From the NCBI GenBank assembly GCA_016926755.1, contig JAFGNZ010000180.1, forward strand, positions 1 through 39,632: DNA of 39,632 bases. The letters run 5' to 3'. Numbering within the stretch: position 1 is the first letter of the stretch; each line of letters starts with the position of its first letter. This document shows positions 1 through 7,908 of the stretch, piece by piece. Origin of the DNA: Myxococcaceae bacterium. Its GTDB lineage: Bacteria; Myxococcota; Myxococcia; Myxococcales; Myxococcaceae. The position numbers and the translations under genes were made by a program. Below the pieces are notes generated by a model, which saw only the letters and a list, made by a program, of their open reading frames with translations, was not told the origin of the DNA and did not search any database.

Positions 1-261
1 ATGACCGTCGCCGCCGGCGGCACCATCTACGACGAGAACGGCAAGATCCTGAAGAGCTACGAGGGCCGGCTGCCGGCGGTGCTCGAGTTCGACGTGCCAG
101 CCGAGTGCAAGGCGTTCACCCTCGAGGTGGCGGGCCAGCGCTTCACCCAGCCCATCCCCGAAGAGCACGAGGACGAGCACCACGACGAGGAGGAGGAGGA
201 GCACGAGCCCGAGCCGGTCGCCGCTCCCGCCGCCCGTCCGCATCGCGGTCACCGCCACTAG
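1..261 (+). CDS. C-terminal part of a His/Glu-rich protein (5' end probably outside window)
   Basis: The reading frame is open from the first base to a TAG at 259-261. The ATG at position 1 is probably internal, because no ribosome-binding site can be seen and the first residues look like the middle of a small beta-rich domain, not an N-terminus. About 50 residues of ordinary sequence are followed by an acidic, His-rich tail (HEDEHHDEEEEEHE, then PHRGHRH) of the kind that binds divalent metals. The stop lies 11 nt before the start of the P1B ATPase gene, which also has a His-rich N-terminus, so the two are probably co-transcribed and both concerned with metal ions. I do not recognise the family. 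The metal role is inferred from composition and neighbour only. Confidence 0.6.
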   Translation: MTVAAGGTIYDENGKILKSYEGRLPAVLEFDVPAECKAFTLEVAGQRFTQPIPEEHEDEHHDEEEEEHEPEPVAAPAARPHRGHRH

Positions 262-272
262 CAGGGAGCGAC

Positions 273-2954
273 ATGTCGCAGCAGAAGAAGATCGTCCAGG
301 TGCTCGGGCACGTGCATGGCCCTGACTGCAAGCACGACCATGACCACGACCACGCTCACGCGAAGGAGCATGGCGAGAAGCACGTGCACGGTCCTCACTG
401 CAAGCACGACCATGGGCATGACCATGACCACGACCATGATCATGAGCACGACCATGAGCACGGGCCCGGCTGCAACCATGATCATGGCCACCATCACCAC
501 CACCCCGCGCCCAAGCGGATTCGTCCTCCCGGACACCGCGCGGCGGAGGGCGGTGGCGTCGCGCTCCAGCTCGATCTCGAGGGCGCGCTGCCGGGAGAGA
601 CGGATGAGGTCGGCCGCTTCGAGAAGCTCGAAGGCGCCCTGAAGGCCCACCGTGGCATCTCCGAGGTCCACCTCCGGCGCGACAACGGCTACGCGGAGGT
701 CTGCATCCACTACCAGCCCGAGCGGGTGAGCGCCTCGCAGCTGCTCGAGCTCGCGCAGCGCACGGGCGGCGTGGTCGCCAAGCGCTACAAGCAGCACACC
801 TGGTTCGTGCGCGGCATGGACTCGGCTGACGCGGCGATGGTGATCGAGCACGCCGTCAGCAAGATGAAGGGCATCCTCTCCGCGAGCGTCGCGTACGCCA
901 GCGAGCGCCTGGTCATCGAGTATGACCGCGAGGCGGTCTCGCTCCAGGACGTGGAGGCCCGGGTGAAGGCGCTCGGGTATGGGCTGGAAGTGCCCATGGC
1001 GGGCCACGCCTGCTCGCACCACGCGCACGGCGGCGGCCTGGCGCCCAAGCTCGAGGTGCCCCTGGTGGTGCTCTCGGGCATCCTCCTGGCCGCCGGCTGG
1101 GTGCTCGAGCGCTTCGTGCCCGTCCCCGCCCTGGTCCCGACGATCACCTGGGGCCTCGCGATGGCGAGCGGCGGCTTCTTCGCCATCCGCGGCTCGCTCA
1201 AGTCGATCGCCCAGCTCCGCATCGACATTGAGACGATGATGGTCGTCGCGGCGATCGGCGCGGCGTTCCTCGGCGCCTGGTTCGAGGGCGCCTTCCTCCT
1301 CTTCCTCTTCAGCGCGGGCCACATGCTGGAGCACCGGGCGATGGACCGCGCGCGCCGGTCGATCGAGGCGCTCGGTCAGCTGCGCCCCGAGATCGCCCGG
1401 GTCCGGCGTGGGAACGACGTCGTCGAGGTCCCCGTGGAGACGGTCCAGCGGGGCGAGCGGATCGTCATCCGCCCCGGAGACCGTGTCCCCCTCGATGGCA
1501 TCATCCGCGAGGGCAGGAGCGCGCTCGAGGAGGCGGCCATCACCGGCGAGTCCATCCCCGTCCCCAAGAAGCCGGGGGACTCGGTGTTCTCCGGGACCAT
1601 CAACAGCGAGGCCGTGCTGGAGGTGGAGGTGTCTCACCTCGCCTCGGAGTCCGTGCTCGCCCGCGTGGTGGACATGGTCGCCCAGGCCGAGGCCCAGAAG
1701 GGCCCCAACCAGCGCTTCGCCCAGCGCCTGGAGCGCACCTTCGCGCCGCTGGTGATGATCGCGGCGGTGGTGTTCCCCGTGGTGCTCGTGGTGCTCGGCA
1801 CCCCGGTCGATCAGGCGATCCTTCGGGCCGTGTCGCTGCTCGTCGCCGCCTCGCCCTGCGCGCTGGCCATCTCCACGCCCTCGGCGGTGCTCTCCGCCGT
1901 GGCGGCGGCGGCCCGCGGCGGAGTGCTCATCAAGGGCGGCATCTACCTGGAGCTGCTCGGCGGCGTGAACGCCATCGCCTTCGACAAGACGGGCACCCTC
2001 ACCGTGGGGCGCCCCAAGGTGCTCACCGTCGCCGCCGCCTCGGGCGTGACGCGCGATGAGCTGCTCGGCACCGCCGCGGCCGTCGAGTCCCTCTCCGCCC
2101 ACCCGTTGGCTCGTGCGGTGGTGGACGCCGCCACGGAGCACAAGGTCCAGGCGCTTGCGGGCAAGGATCTCGAGGCGATCCACGGCAAGGGCATCCGCGC
2201 GAAGATCGGCGAGGAGCCGGTCGAGGTGGGCAGCCTCTCGCTCTTCGAGGGGGAGTCCATCCCGGCGGAGATCAGCGCGGAGGTGCACAAGCTCGAGGAG
2301 GCGGGGCAGACCACGATGGTGGTGCGCAGGGCAGGGCGCTACCTCGGGGTGATCGGCGTCGCGGACACCGTCCGCTCCGGCGCGCACCACGTCATCCAGA
2401 CGCTCAAGCAGGCCGGCGTCACCCGCACGGTGATGCTCTCCGGAGACAACGCGCGAGTGGCCAAGGCGATCGCCGCCCAGGTGGGGATCGACGAGGCGCG
2501 CGCCCCGCTGATGCCCGCCGACAAGGTCACCTCCGTCCGCGAGATGGGCCGGCAGGGCTCCGTGGCCATGGTCGGCGATGGGGTGAATGATGCTCCCGCG
2601 CTCGCCGCCGCCGCCGTGGGCGTGGCGATGGGCGGCGCCGGCTCGGATGCGGCGCTCGAGACCGCGGACGTGGTGCTGATGAGCGACGAGCTCTCCCGGC
2701 TGCCCTTCGCGCTGGAGCTCGCGCGCAGGGCGACTGGGGTGATGAAGCAGAACCTGGTGATCTCGCTCGGCGTCAGCGGCGTGCTGATCATCGCCGCGGT
2801 GTTCGGGCTCACCCAGATCAGCCAGGCCGTGGTCCTCCACGAGGGCAGCACGCTGGTGGTCGTCGCCAACGGGCTGCGGCTGCTCGGCTTCCGGCCCAAG
2901 GTCGCCGCGGGTTCCCCCGTGGGCGAGGCCGGCACCCAGGTCGCCGTCGGCTAG
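273..2954 (+). CDS. P1B-4-type heavy-metal translocating ATPase with His-rich N-terminus
   Basis: An 893-residue inner-membrane pump that would export a divalent transition metal using ATP. Start chosen at ATG 273, which has AGGGAG just upstream and an in-frame continuous product. Visible motifs: TGES (424-427, actuator), SPC (527-529, membrane metal site), DKTGTLT (phosphorylated Asp571), GDGVNDAP (from 768) and HEGST (from 856) in the last membrane helix. SPC together with HEG(G/S)T is the hallmark of the P1B-4 group, associated with Co, Zn or Fe(II), as opposed to CPC-type Cu or Cd/Zn pumps. Residues 13-77 are dominated by His/Asp, with three copies of HGPxC(K/N)HDH. Two HMA-like folds follow (about 110-215 and 220-295) but both lack the CxxC pair; the second reads GMDSADAA where GMDCxxC is expected. 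The exact metal is not decidable from sequence. Confidence 0.93.
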   Translation: MSQQKKIVQVLGHVHGPDCKHDHDHDHAHAKEHGEKHVHGPHCKHDHGHDHDHDHDHEHDHEHGPGCNHDHGHHHHHPAPKRIRPPGHRAAEGGGVALQLDLEGALPGETDEVGRFEKLEGALKAHRGISEVHLRRDNGYAEVCIHYQPERVSASQLLELAQRTGGVVAKRYKQHTWFVRGMDSADAAMVIEHAVSKMKGILSASVAYASERLVIEYDREAVSLQDVEARVKALGYGLEVPMAGHACSHHAHGGGLAPKLEVPLVVLSGILLAAGWVLERFVPVPALVPTITWGLAMASGGFFAIRGSLKSIAQLRIDIETMMVVAAIGAAFLGAWFEGAFLLFLFSAGHMLEHRAMDRARRSIEALGQLRPEIARVRRGNDVVEVPVETVQRGERIVIRPGDRVPLDGIIREGRSALEEAAITGESIPVPKKPGDSVFSGTINSEAVLEVEVSHLASESVLARVVDMVAQAEAQKGPNQRFAQRLERTFAPLVMIAAVVFPVVLVVLGTPVDQAILRAVSLLVAASPCALAISTPSAVLSAVAAAARGGVLIKGGIYLELLGGVNAIAFDKTGTLTVGRPKVLTVAAASGVTRDELLGTAAAVESLSAHPLARAVVDAATEHKVQALAGKDLEAIHGKGIRAKIGEEPVEVGSLSLFEGESIPAEISAEVHKLEEAGQTTMVVRRAGRYLGVIGVADTVRSGAHHVIQTLKQAGVTRTVMLSGDNARVAKAIAAQVGIDEARAPLMPADKVTSVREMGRQGSVAMVGDGVNDAPALAAAAVGVAMGGAGSDAALETADVVLMSDELSRLPFALELARRATGVMKQNLVISLGVSGVLIIAAVFGLTQISQAVVLHEGSTLVVVANGLRLLGFRPKVAAGSPVGEAGTQVAVG
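315..485 (+). repeat. Three 24-residue-spaced HGPxC(K/N)HDH metal-binding repeats
   Basis: Inside the ATPase N-terminus the nonapeptide HGP-x-C-(K/N)-HDH occurs at residues 15-23, 39-47 and 63-71, a period of exactly 24 residues (72 nt), with alternating His-Asp or His-Glu filler between copies. Each copy offers one Cys and four His or Asp ligands. The regular period suggests growth by in-register duplication. Confidence 0.85.
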
Positions 2955-3059
2955 GGCTCCAGGCCCGGAGGGGAGCCGCGCCATCCTCTCCGGCCGTGGC
3001 AGCTCGCTCCGGGCCAGGCGCTGACGGCGCCACGGCCAGGGGCGCTACACTCCGGAGGC

Positions 3060-3716
3060 ATGCGCCTCTTCCCGTGGCTCCTCCTGGCCGTCCTCCTCGC
3101 CACCTTGCCCGCGCGGGCCGAGCAGCCCCCGGTGCAGCTGGCCCCGGGCGAGCAGAAGGTGATCGATGTGCCCGGCATCCGCCGCGTCGCGGTCGCCGCC
3201 CCTGACGTGGCGGACGTCAAGGTGGTGGGCAAGTCACAGCTGCTCATCGTCGCCCAGCGCCGCGGGCGCACCGCCCTGACGGTGTGGACGCGCAAGGGGC
3301 AGCTCCAGCACACCCTCGTCGTGGAGCCTCCCCGGGCGGAGGAGCTGGCCCGGGAGCTGCGCGCGCTGGGCTTCCCCGAGCTGGAGGTCCGCACCGTCGG
3401 TGATCGCGTCGTCGTCGATGGGCACGTGGACTCGCTCCAGGACATGAAGACCCTGCGCGCGCTCGTCTCCGGCCTCTCCTCCGTCACGCTCCTGGTGCGC
3501 GTGGACGGCCAGGTCGTCAAGGCCGCCCTCACCAACACCGCCGAGCAGATCAACGCCGCCCTGAAGCGCAGCGGCATCCTCTCCGCGCGGGCCGTGGTGC
3601 TGGGCCAGCGCATCGTCCTCGAAGGCTCCGTCAGCGATGAGGCCGAGCGCGACAAGGCCCAGCGCATCGCTGACACTTTCTATGAGGACCTCCAACAGAC
3701 CCTCGGTCCACATTGA
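3060..3716 (+). CDS. CpaC/secretin N-domain-like exported protein
   Basis: A 218-residue protein with a classical signal peptide ending near ARAEQ (residues 1-21). Residues about 25-95 resemble the 'pilus and flagella biogenesis N-terminal' domain found at the front of CpaC/RcpA-type secretins (pattern PGEQKVIDVPGIRRVAVAAPDV, with a later GxTxLTVW-like strand). The rest (about 100-215) has two BON-like repeats (VGDRVVVDGHVDS and LGQRIVLEGSVSD), a fold that binds membranes or stacks in secretin rings. There is no secretin pore domain, so this is a free-standing periplasmic accessory or an orphan. It is isolated: the metal ATPase lies upstream, and a terminator-like hairpin follows 17 nt after the stop. 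Function beyond envelope association is not assigned. Confidence 0.8.
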   Translation: MRLFPWLLLAVLLATLPARAEQPPVQLAPGEQKVIDVPGIRRVAVAAPDVADVKVVGKSQLLIVAQRRGRTALTVWTRKGQLQHTLVVEPPRAEELARELRALGFPELEVRTVGDRVVVDGHVDSLQDMKTLRALVSGLSSVTLLVRVDGQVVKAALTNTAEQINAALKRSGILSARAVVLGQRIVLEGSVSDEAERDKAQRIADTFYEDLQQTLGPH

Positions 3717-3732
3717 CACACATCGGGGAGAA

Positions 3733-3761
3733 CTTGACGCTTCGGGTCAAGGGTTTTGTTT
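3733..3761 (+). terminator. Rho-independent terminator after the secretin-domain gene
   Basis: A 6-bp stem CTTGAC/GTCAAG (3733-3738 with 3746-3751) encloses GCTTCGG, allowing a C(UUCG)G-type capped loop. It is followed directly by GGTTTTGTTT. It lies 17 nt after the stop at 3716. The short stem plus T-rich tract is a plausible intrinsic terminator. Confidence 0.6.
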
Positions 3762-3788
3762 GACACGTCCTTGACGCATCCCTATTGT
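3760..3788 (+). promoter_or_regulatory. Candidate sigma-70-type promoter for the GT2 glycosyltransferase gene
   Basis: TTGACA at 3760-3765 and TATTGT at 3783-3788 are separated by 17 bp. That is a perfect -35, ideal spacing and a near-consensus -10, unusually good for this GC-rich genome. Transcription would start near 3795 and give a leader of about 155 nt before the glycosyltransferase start at 3953. A second TTGACG at 3771 overlaps the spacer. Confidence 0.55.
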
Positions 3789-3952
3789 CCGCGAATTCCT
3801 CTGCCCGGGGCGTAAATCCCTGTGTTTTCGGGCAGATACGTGCGGGGGCTCAGCGGACCCTGGGAGCGGCGGTCTGAGTGAGCGCAGTTCCACGGCCGCC
3901 GCGCAGGGAAGGACCGCGAGAGAGCACCCGCGGTAGAGGCTGAGCGTCACCG

Positions 3953-5470
3953 ATGACCACTGTCGAGATCATCTTCCTGGGCGTGTACTTCTCCGTCCTC
4001 TGCGTGTTGGCCGTCTATGGCTCGCACCGGTACCGGATGGCGTACCTGTACTACCGCCACAAGTTCAAGCTGCCTACACCCAAGGGCGTGCTGCCGAGCC
4101 TGCCGCGCGTCACCATCCAGCTGCCCATCTTCAACGAGATGTACGTCGTCGAGCGGCTGGTGGACTCGGTGTGCCGCATCGACTACCCGCGCGAGCTGCT
4201 GGAGATCCAGGTGCTGGACGACTCGACGGACGAGACGTGCGGCATCGCCCGGGCGTGCGTGGAGCGGCACCGGCAGAAGGGCCTCAACATCGTCTACATC
4301 CACCGGGAGAACCGGCTGGGCTTCAAGGCGGGCGCGCTGGAGCACGGGCTGAAGCTGGCCTCGGGCGAGTTCGTGGCGGTGTTCGACGCGGACTTCGTGC
4401 CCAGCCCGGACTTCCTGCGGCGCACGGTGCCGTTCTTCTCGGACGCGAAGGTGGGCATGGTGCAGGTGCGCTGGGGCCACCTCAACCGCGACTTCTCCAT
4501 CCTCACCCAGGCGCAGAGCATCTTCCTGGACGGGCACTTCATCATCGAGCACACGGCGCGCAACCGCTCCGGGTGCTTCTTCAACTTCAACGGCACCGCC
4601 GGCATCTGGCGCCGCGCCACCATCTCGGATGCGGGCGGCTGGCAGCACGACACGCTCACCGAGGATCTGGATCTGAGCTACCGCGCCCAGCTCAAGGGCT
4701 GGCAGTTCATCTTCCTGCCCGAGGTCATCTCCCCGGCCGAGGTGCCGGTGGACATGAACGCCTTCAAGAGCCAGCAGCACCGCTGGGCCAAGGGCTCCAT
4801 CCAGACGGCCAAGAAGCTGTTGCCCACCATCCTCAAGAGCCAGCTGCCGTTCGAGGTGAAGCGGGAGGCCTTCTTCCACCTCACCAACAACATGGCGTAC
4901 CTGTTGATGGTGCTGCTGTCGGTGCTGATGCCGCTGTCCATGGTGGTGCGCTTCCAGCACGGCCTGTATGGGACGCTGTTCCTGGATCTGCCCTTCTTCA
5001 TCACAGCCACCGCCAGCGTGTGCGTCTTCTACGTGGCCACGCAGCGCGAGCAGGGCATCCAGGGCTGGCAGCGGGTGAAGTACCTGCCGTTCCTGATGAG
5101 CCTGGGCATCGGCCTGGCCATCAACAACGCCAAGGCGGTGCTGGAGGCGCTGCTCAACCAGCAGTCCGGCTTCGCGCGCACGCCCAAGACGGGCGCCGAG
5201 GGCAGGAAGATCGTCCAGGTGAAGAAGAGCTACCTGGGCGCCAAGACGCTGATGCCCGTGGTGGAGCTGCTCTTCGCGGTGTACTTCACGGGCGCGCTGT
5301 GGTTCGCGATCGACGCGCGCATCTACACCTCGCTGCCGTTCATCATCCTCTTCCAGGCGGGCTTCCTGTACGTGGGCCTCTCCAGCCTGCTCCAGGGCCG
5401 CCTGAAGCCGGCGGAGAGCCCCGCCAGCACGCTCAAGGCCTCCGAGGAGCAGGCGCAGCGGGCCGCCTGA
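3953..5470 (+). CDS. Processive family 2 glycosyltransferase, cellulose-synthase/CslA-like membrane protein
   Basis: A 505-residue membrane glycosyltransferase that would polymerise or transfer a beta-linked hexose from a nucleotide sugar. N-terminal membrane helix at about 4-22. The GT-A core shows DDS (D89-D90), DAD metal-binding triad (145-147), TED catalytic base region (236-238) and QQHRW (274-278, the QxxRW motif of processive synthases). Several membrane helices follow (about 310-385 and 425-480). Length and motif order match the bacterial relatives of plant CslA/CslC mannan and glucan synthases better than BcsA, which is larger and carries a PilZ domain; none is present here. The gene stands alone behind its own promoter and converges on a lipoprotein gene 8 nt away. 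The polymer is unknown; an exopolysaccharide backbone or glycolipid is likely. Confidence 0.88.
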   Translation: MTTVEIIFLGVYFSVLCVLAVYGSHRYRMAYLYYRHKFKLPTPKGVLPSLPRVTIQLPIFNEMYVVERLVDSVCRIDYPRELLEIQVLDDSTDETCGIARACVERHRQKGLNIVYIHRENRLGFKAGALEHGLKLASGEFVAVFDADFVPSPDFLRRTVPFFSDAKVGMVQVRWGHLNRDFSILTQAQSIFLDGHFIIEHTARNRSGCFFNFNGTAGIWRRATISDAGGWQHDTLTEDLDLSYRAQLKGWQFIFLPEVISPAEVPVDMNAFKSQQHRWAKGSIQTAKKLLPTILKSQLPFEVKREAFFHLTNNMAYLLMVLLSVLMPLSMVVRFQHGLYGTLFLDLPFFITATASVCVFYVATQREQGIQGWQRVKYLPFLMSLGIGLAINNAKAVLEALLNQQSGFARTPKTGAEGRKIVQVKKSYLGAKTLMPVVELLFAVYFTGALWFAIDARIYTSLPFIILFQAGFLYVGLSSLLQGRLKPAESPASTLKASEEQAQRAA

Positions 5471-5477
5471 GCCCGCT

Positions 5478-6038
5478 TCAGCTCTCGGGCCCCGCGTCCG
5501 GGGCTCCCGTCCCTCCGTCGGGAGCACCTGTCCCCGCGGCGGGAGCCCCTCGGCGCAGCACCTGCTTCGTCCAGGTGGGCGGAGGGCCGCTCGGGGGCGG
5601 GCGGCACGCCTCGTCCAGGGCGGTGCTCGCCACCGTGCGCAGCGTGAGGCTGTCGTCGGCGCAGGCGGTGATCTCCGTGGGGAACGTCACCGGGCACGGG
5701 GTGCCAGCGACGGTGAAGCCCGTGGCGCGGGTCTCCCCCACGAAGCCCTCGGGCGTTCGCGTCAGCACCAGCGTGATCGCCCCCGCTTCCGGAGCTCCTC
5801 CCACCCCCCCATCCCTCCGCGCGCGGGCCAGGGTGAGCGACAGGGTGCGGCCATCATCCTCGGCGAGGTAGCGAAACGCCGGATTGCCTACATGGTGGTA
5901 CTCACCCGCCTGGTTGCGCTCGCAGCCTGGGGGGATGCGCACGGGCGGGGGCCCCTCGGGAGCTCGCGAGGGGCAGGCCACGAGGGCGGAGAAGGCGAGG
6001 GCACCAAGGGGGAGGGACAGTGAGAGCGGACGAGGCAT
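5478..6038 (-). CDS. Putative lipoprotein, family not recognised
   Basis: A 186-residue protein. Start taken at ATG 6038 because it begins a lipoprotein signal peptide (MPRPLSLSLPLGALAFSALVAC, with Cys22 as the lipidated residue); the open frame further upstream looks non-coding. The mature part has a beta-rich stretch (ITLVLTRTPEGFVGETRATGF) and four more Cys. It ends in a Gly/Ala/Pro/Asp tail with three GAPD-like units. Codon choice at third positions is GC-rich like its neighbours, supporting real coding. It converges on the glycosyltransferase gene and has no operon partner. No function can be assigned. Confidence 0.7.
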   Translation of the reverse strand: MPRPLSLSLPLGALAFSALVACPSRAPEGPPPVRIPPGCERNQAGEYHHVGNPAFRYLAEDDGRTLSLTLARARRDGGVGGAPEAGAITLVLTRTPEGFVGETRATGFTVAGTPCPVTFPTEITACADDSLTLRTVASTALDEACRPPPSGPPPTWTKQVLRRGAPAAGTGAPDGGTGAPDAGPES

Positions 6039-6120
6039 GGCGGCGCATCTTTCATCACCCCGCCTTTCGGGGGCACGGTGTTTGACCCCCCAGTTACGAC
6101 TCTCTAACCTTCGTGGGGCC

Positions 6121-7239
6121 ATGTCCTTTCACCGTGCCGCCGTCCTCGCGCTGGTGGCTGCCCTGGTGGCGCCCCAGTCCTTTGCCCAGGATGACCTCTT
6201 CGTTCCCATCCCGAAGAAGGAGGGGGGCAAGAGCAAGAAGCTCGGCAAGCGGAAGACGTCCAAGAAGGCCACCGCGAAGAAGCCGCCGGCCGCGGCCGCC
6301 GCGCCGGAGGAGGATGATCTGATCGTCCCCATCGCGCCTGGGGGGCCCGCCCAGGCCGAGGAGCCGGAGCCGGAGGAGGACGACCTGATCGTTCCCATTC
6401 CTTCCAGGAGGCCCGCGACTGCGAAGAAGCCGCCGGCGTCCAGACGCGCGCCGGAGGAGGACGATCTGATCGTCCCCATCACGCCTGGGAAGAGCGAGCT
6501 GCTCGTGAAGCTGATGGGTGGCGTCAAGGGCGCGCGCCTCTACGTGGACAACAAGGAGGTGGGCTCGCTGCCGCTGTCCGCCCCGCTCCAGGTGGACGAG
6601 GGGGTGCACACGCTCGTCGTCCGCCGGCCCGGCTTCGCCGACTTCTCCCGCCGCGTCACGGCGCGGGAGGGCAGGCCCGTCGAGCTCAACGTGGCGCTCA
6701 ATGCCACTGCGGGTGTGGTGACGGTGGTGGCGGACGTGCCTGGCGCCACCGCCACGATCAACGGGCAGCCGAGGGGGGCGCTCCCGCTCAATGGGATCCT
6801 GCTCAAGCCGGGCTCGTATGACATCGTCGTGAGCGCCGAGGGCTTCCTCCCGGAGCCCAAGAGCCTCGCCGTGCGCGCGGGCCGGGACTACACCGTGACG
6901 GCCAGCCTGCGGCCTGACGAGAGCAGCAAGCCCGCGGTCGTGGCCACCGCGGATCGCCCGCAGCAGCCGGTGCTGACGCCCCCGCCGCCGGCCGTCACCG
7001 GCACCCCCTCGATTCCGCTCACGCAGGATGAGGAGCCGGTGGCGAGCTCGGGCCAGCCGTGGTTCAAGCGCTGGTACGTCTGGGCCGGCGTGGGCGCGGT
7101 GGTGACCGCGGCGACGGTGGGCACGGTGATGGCGACGCGCGGGGATGCGCCGCTGGACCTCCGGAGCAACCCGGACGAGAGCGTCTGCGGTGGCAGGTGT
7201 GACGCCGTTCTCAATGGCAACGGCATCATCCGGTTCTGA
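6121..7239 (+). CDS. PEGA-domain protein with DDLIVPI repeats
   Basis: A 372-residue exported protein. Start at ATG 6121, which begins a signal peptide cleaved near SFAQ-DD (residue 23). Four copies of DDL(F/I)VPI occur at about 24, 65, 87 and 114, joined by Lys/Pro/Ala-rich or Glu/Pro-rich linkers. Two PEGA-type beta domains follow (about 122-200 and 200-275; KLMGGVKGARLYVDNKEVG and VVADVPGATATINGQPRG). PEGA domains occur on bacterial surface and kinase-associated proteins. A Pro-rich linker leads to a single hydrophobic helix at about 320-338 (WAGVGAVVTAATVGTVMAT) and a short Cys-containing tail. The charged repeat region is low in aromatic residues and probably extended. Envelope location is inferred; the ligand is unknown. 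Confidence 0.82.
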   Translation: MSFHRAAVLALVAALVAPQSFAQDDLFVPIPKKEGGKSKKLGKRKTSKKATAKKPPAAAAAPEEDDLIVPIAPGGPAQAEEPEPEEDDLIVPIPSRRPATAKKPPASRRAPEEDDLIVPITPGKSELLVKLMGGVKGARLYVDNKEVGSLPLSAPLQVDEGVHTLVVRRPGFADFSRRVTAREGRPVELNVALNATAGVVTVVADVPGATATINGQPRGALPLNGILLKPGSYDIVVSAEGFLPEPKSLAVRAGRDYTVTASLRPDESSKPAVVATADRPQQPVLTPPPPAVTGTPSIPLTQDEEPVASSGQPWFKRWYVWAGVGAVVTAATVGTVMATRGDAPLDLRSNPDESVCGGRCDAVLNGNGIIRF

Positions 7240-7266
7240 GGCCCGGGGGACGGGCCCGCGCCCCCG

Positions 7267-7857
7267 CTACTGCCCTCGCAGGTCGTCCTCGTTTCCCCGC
7301 GAGGGGGATTCGAGCAGCAGGTACACGTTGCTCACCCGGCCCACTCCCGAGTAGTCCAGCACCGTGGCGCGGACCTTGAACGGCGCGCTCTCCGGGAGCA
7401 GGTTCGTGAGGTCCACCACGCCGGGCTCGAAGGTGAAGGACATGGGGCCCACGTTGTCCACCTGGTTGCGGCCGATGAGCACGCTGTCGGTGAAGCCCAC
7501 CGCGCCGCGGTTGAGCACCTGGCCCTTCTCGTCGAGCACCTCGATCAGGATGAAGTTGTCCACCGAGAAGCCTTCCTTGCCCGCCGCGTCGCCGTAGAGG
7601 CGCGCCTTGGCCCCCTCCAGCCGGAGCAGCGGCGACTCTCCCGTGGCCACCACGCGCGGGGTGCGCTCGAAGTCGCGCGTGTCGATCTCCACGTCCTCGC
7701 GCCGCGCTTCGATCTGCGAGGTCTCCCGCTCGGGCGTCTCCGCCAGGAGCTGGATGGGACGCGGAGGCCCCGAGCGGGTAGGTGTGGCGGGCACCTGTTT
7801 CATGCACGCGAGAAAGGAAGCAGCCAGAACGGCCAGGCCGAGTTTGCGAGCGGTCAT
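7267..7857 (-). CDS. Putative lipoprotein, family not recognised
   Basis: A 196-residue protein. Start at ATG 7857, chosen because it opens a lipoprotein signal (MTARKLGLAVLAASFLAC, lipid Cys18). The mature domain is beta-strand rich (RVVATGESPLLRLEGAKARLYGD, then VDNFILIEVLDEKGQVLNRGAVGF) and fits an immunoglobulin-like or jelly-roll fold. The text around FKVRATVLDYSGVGRVSNVYLLLE resembles Ig-like domains in other myxobacterial lipoproteins. It is transcribed divergently from the M1 peptidase gene 51 nt away and converges with the PEGA gene. I do not recognise a family or function. Confidence 0.75.
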   Translation of the reverse strand: MTARKLGLAVLAASFLACMKQVPATPTRSGPPRPIQLLAETPERETSQIEARREDVEIDTRDFERTPRVVATGESPLLRLEGAKARLYGDAAGKEGFSVDNFILIEVLDEKGQVLNRGAVGFTDSVLIGRNQVDNVGPMSFTFEPGVVDLTNLLPESAPFKVRATVLDYSGVGRVSNVYLLLESPSRGNEDDLRGQ

Positions 7858-7908
7858 CGCTCGGGCTTGTAGCGAGCGCTTCGCCGAGGGGTCAACTAGC
7901 ATTCCCCC

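Noticed and set aside
258-2984. 908-residue minus-strand ORF opposite the P1B ATPase
   Set aside because: It is the antisense of a gene with clear domain motifs. Its composition (His, Arg, Gly, Asp) is what reverse-complemented GC-rich coding DNA gives, and it has no recognisable domain.
5884-6120. N-terminal extension of the PEGA gene
   Set aside because: The in-frame upstream part overlaps the divergent lipoprotein's coding sequence and lacks a signal peptide; ATG 6121 opens a clean one.
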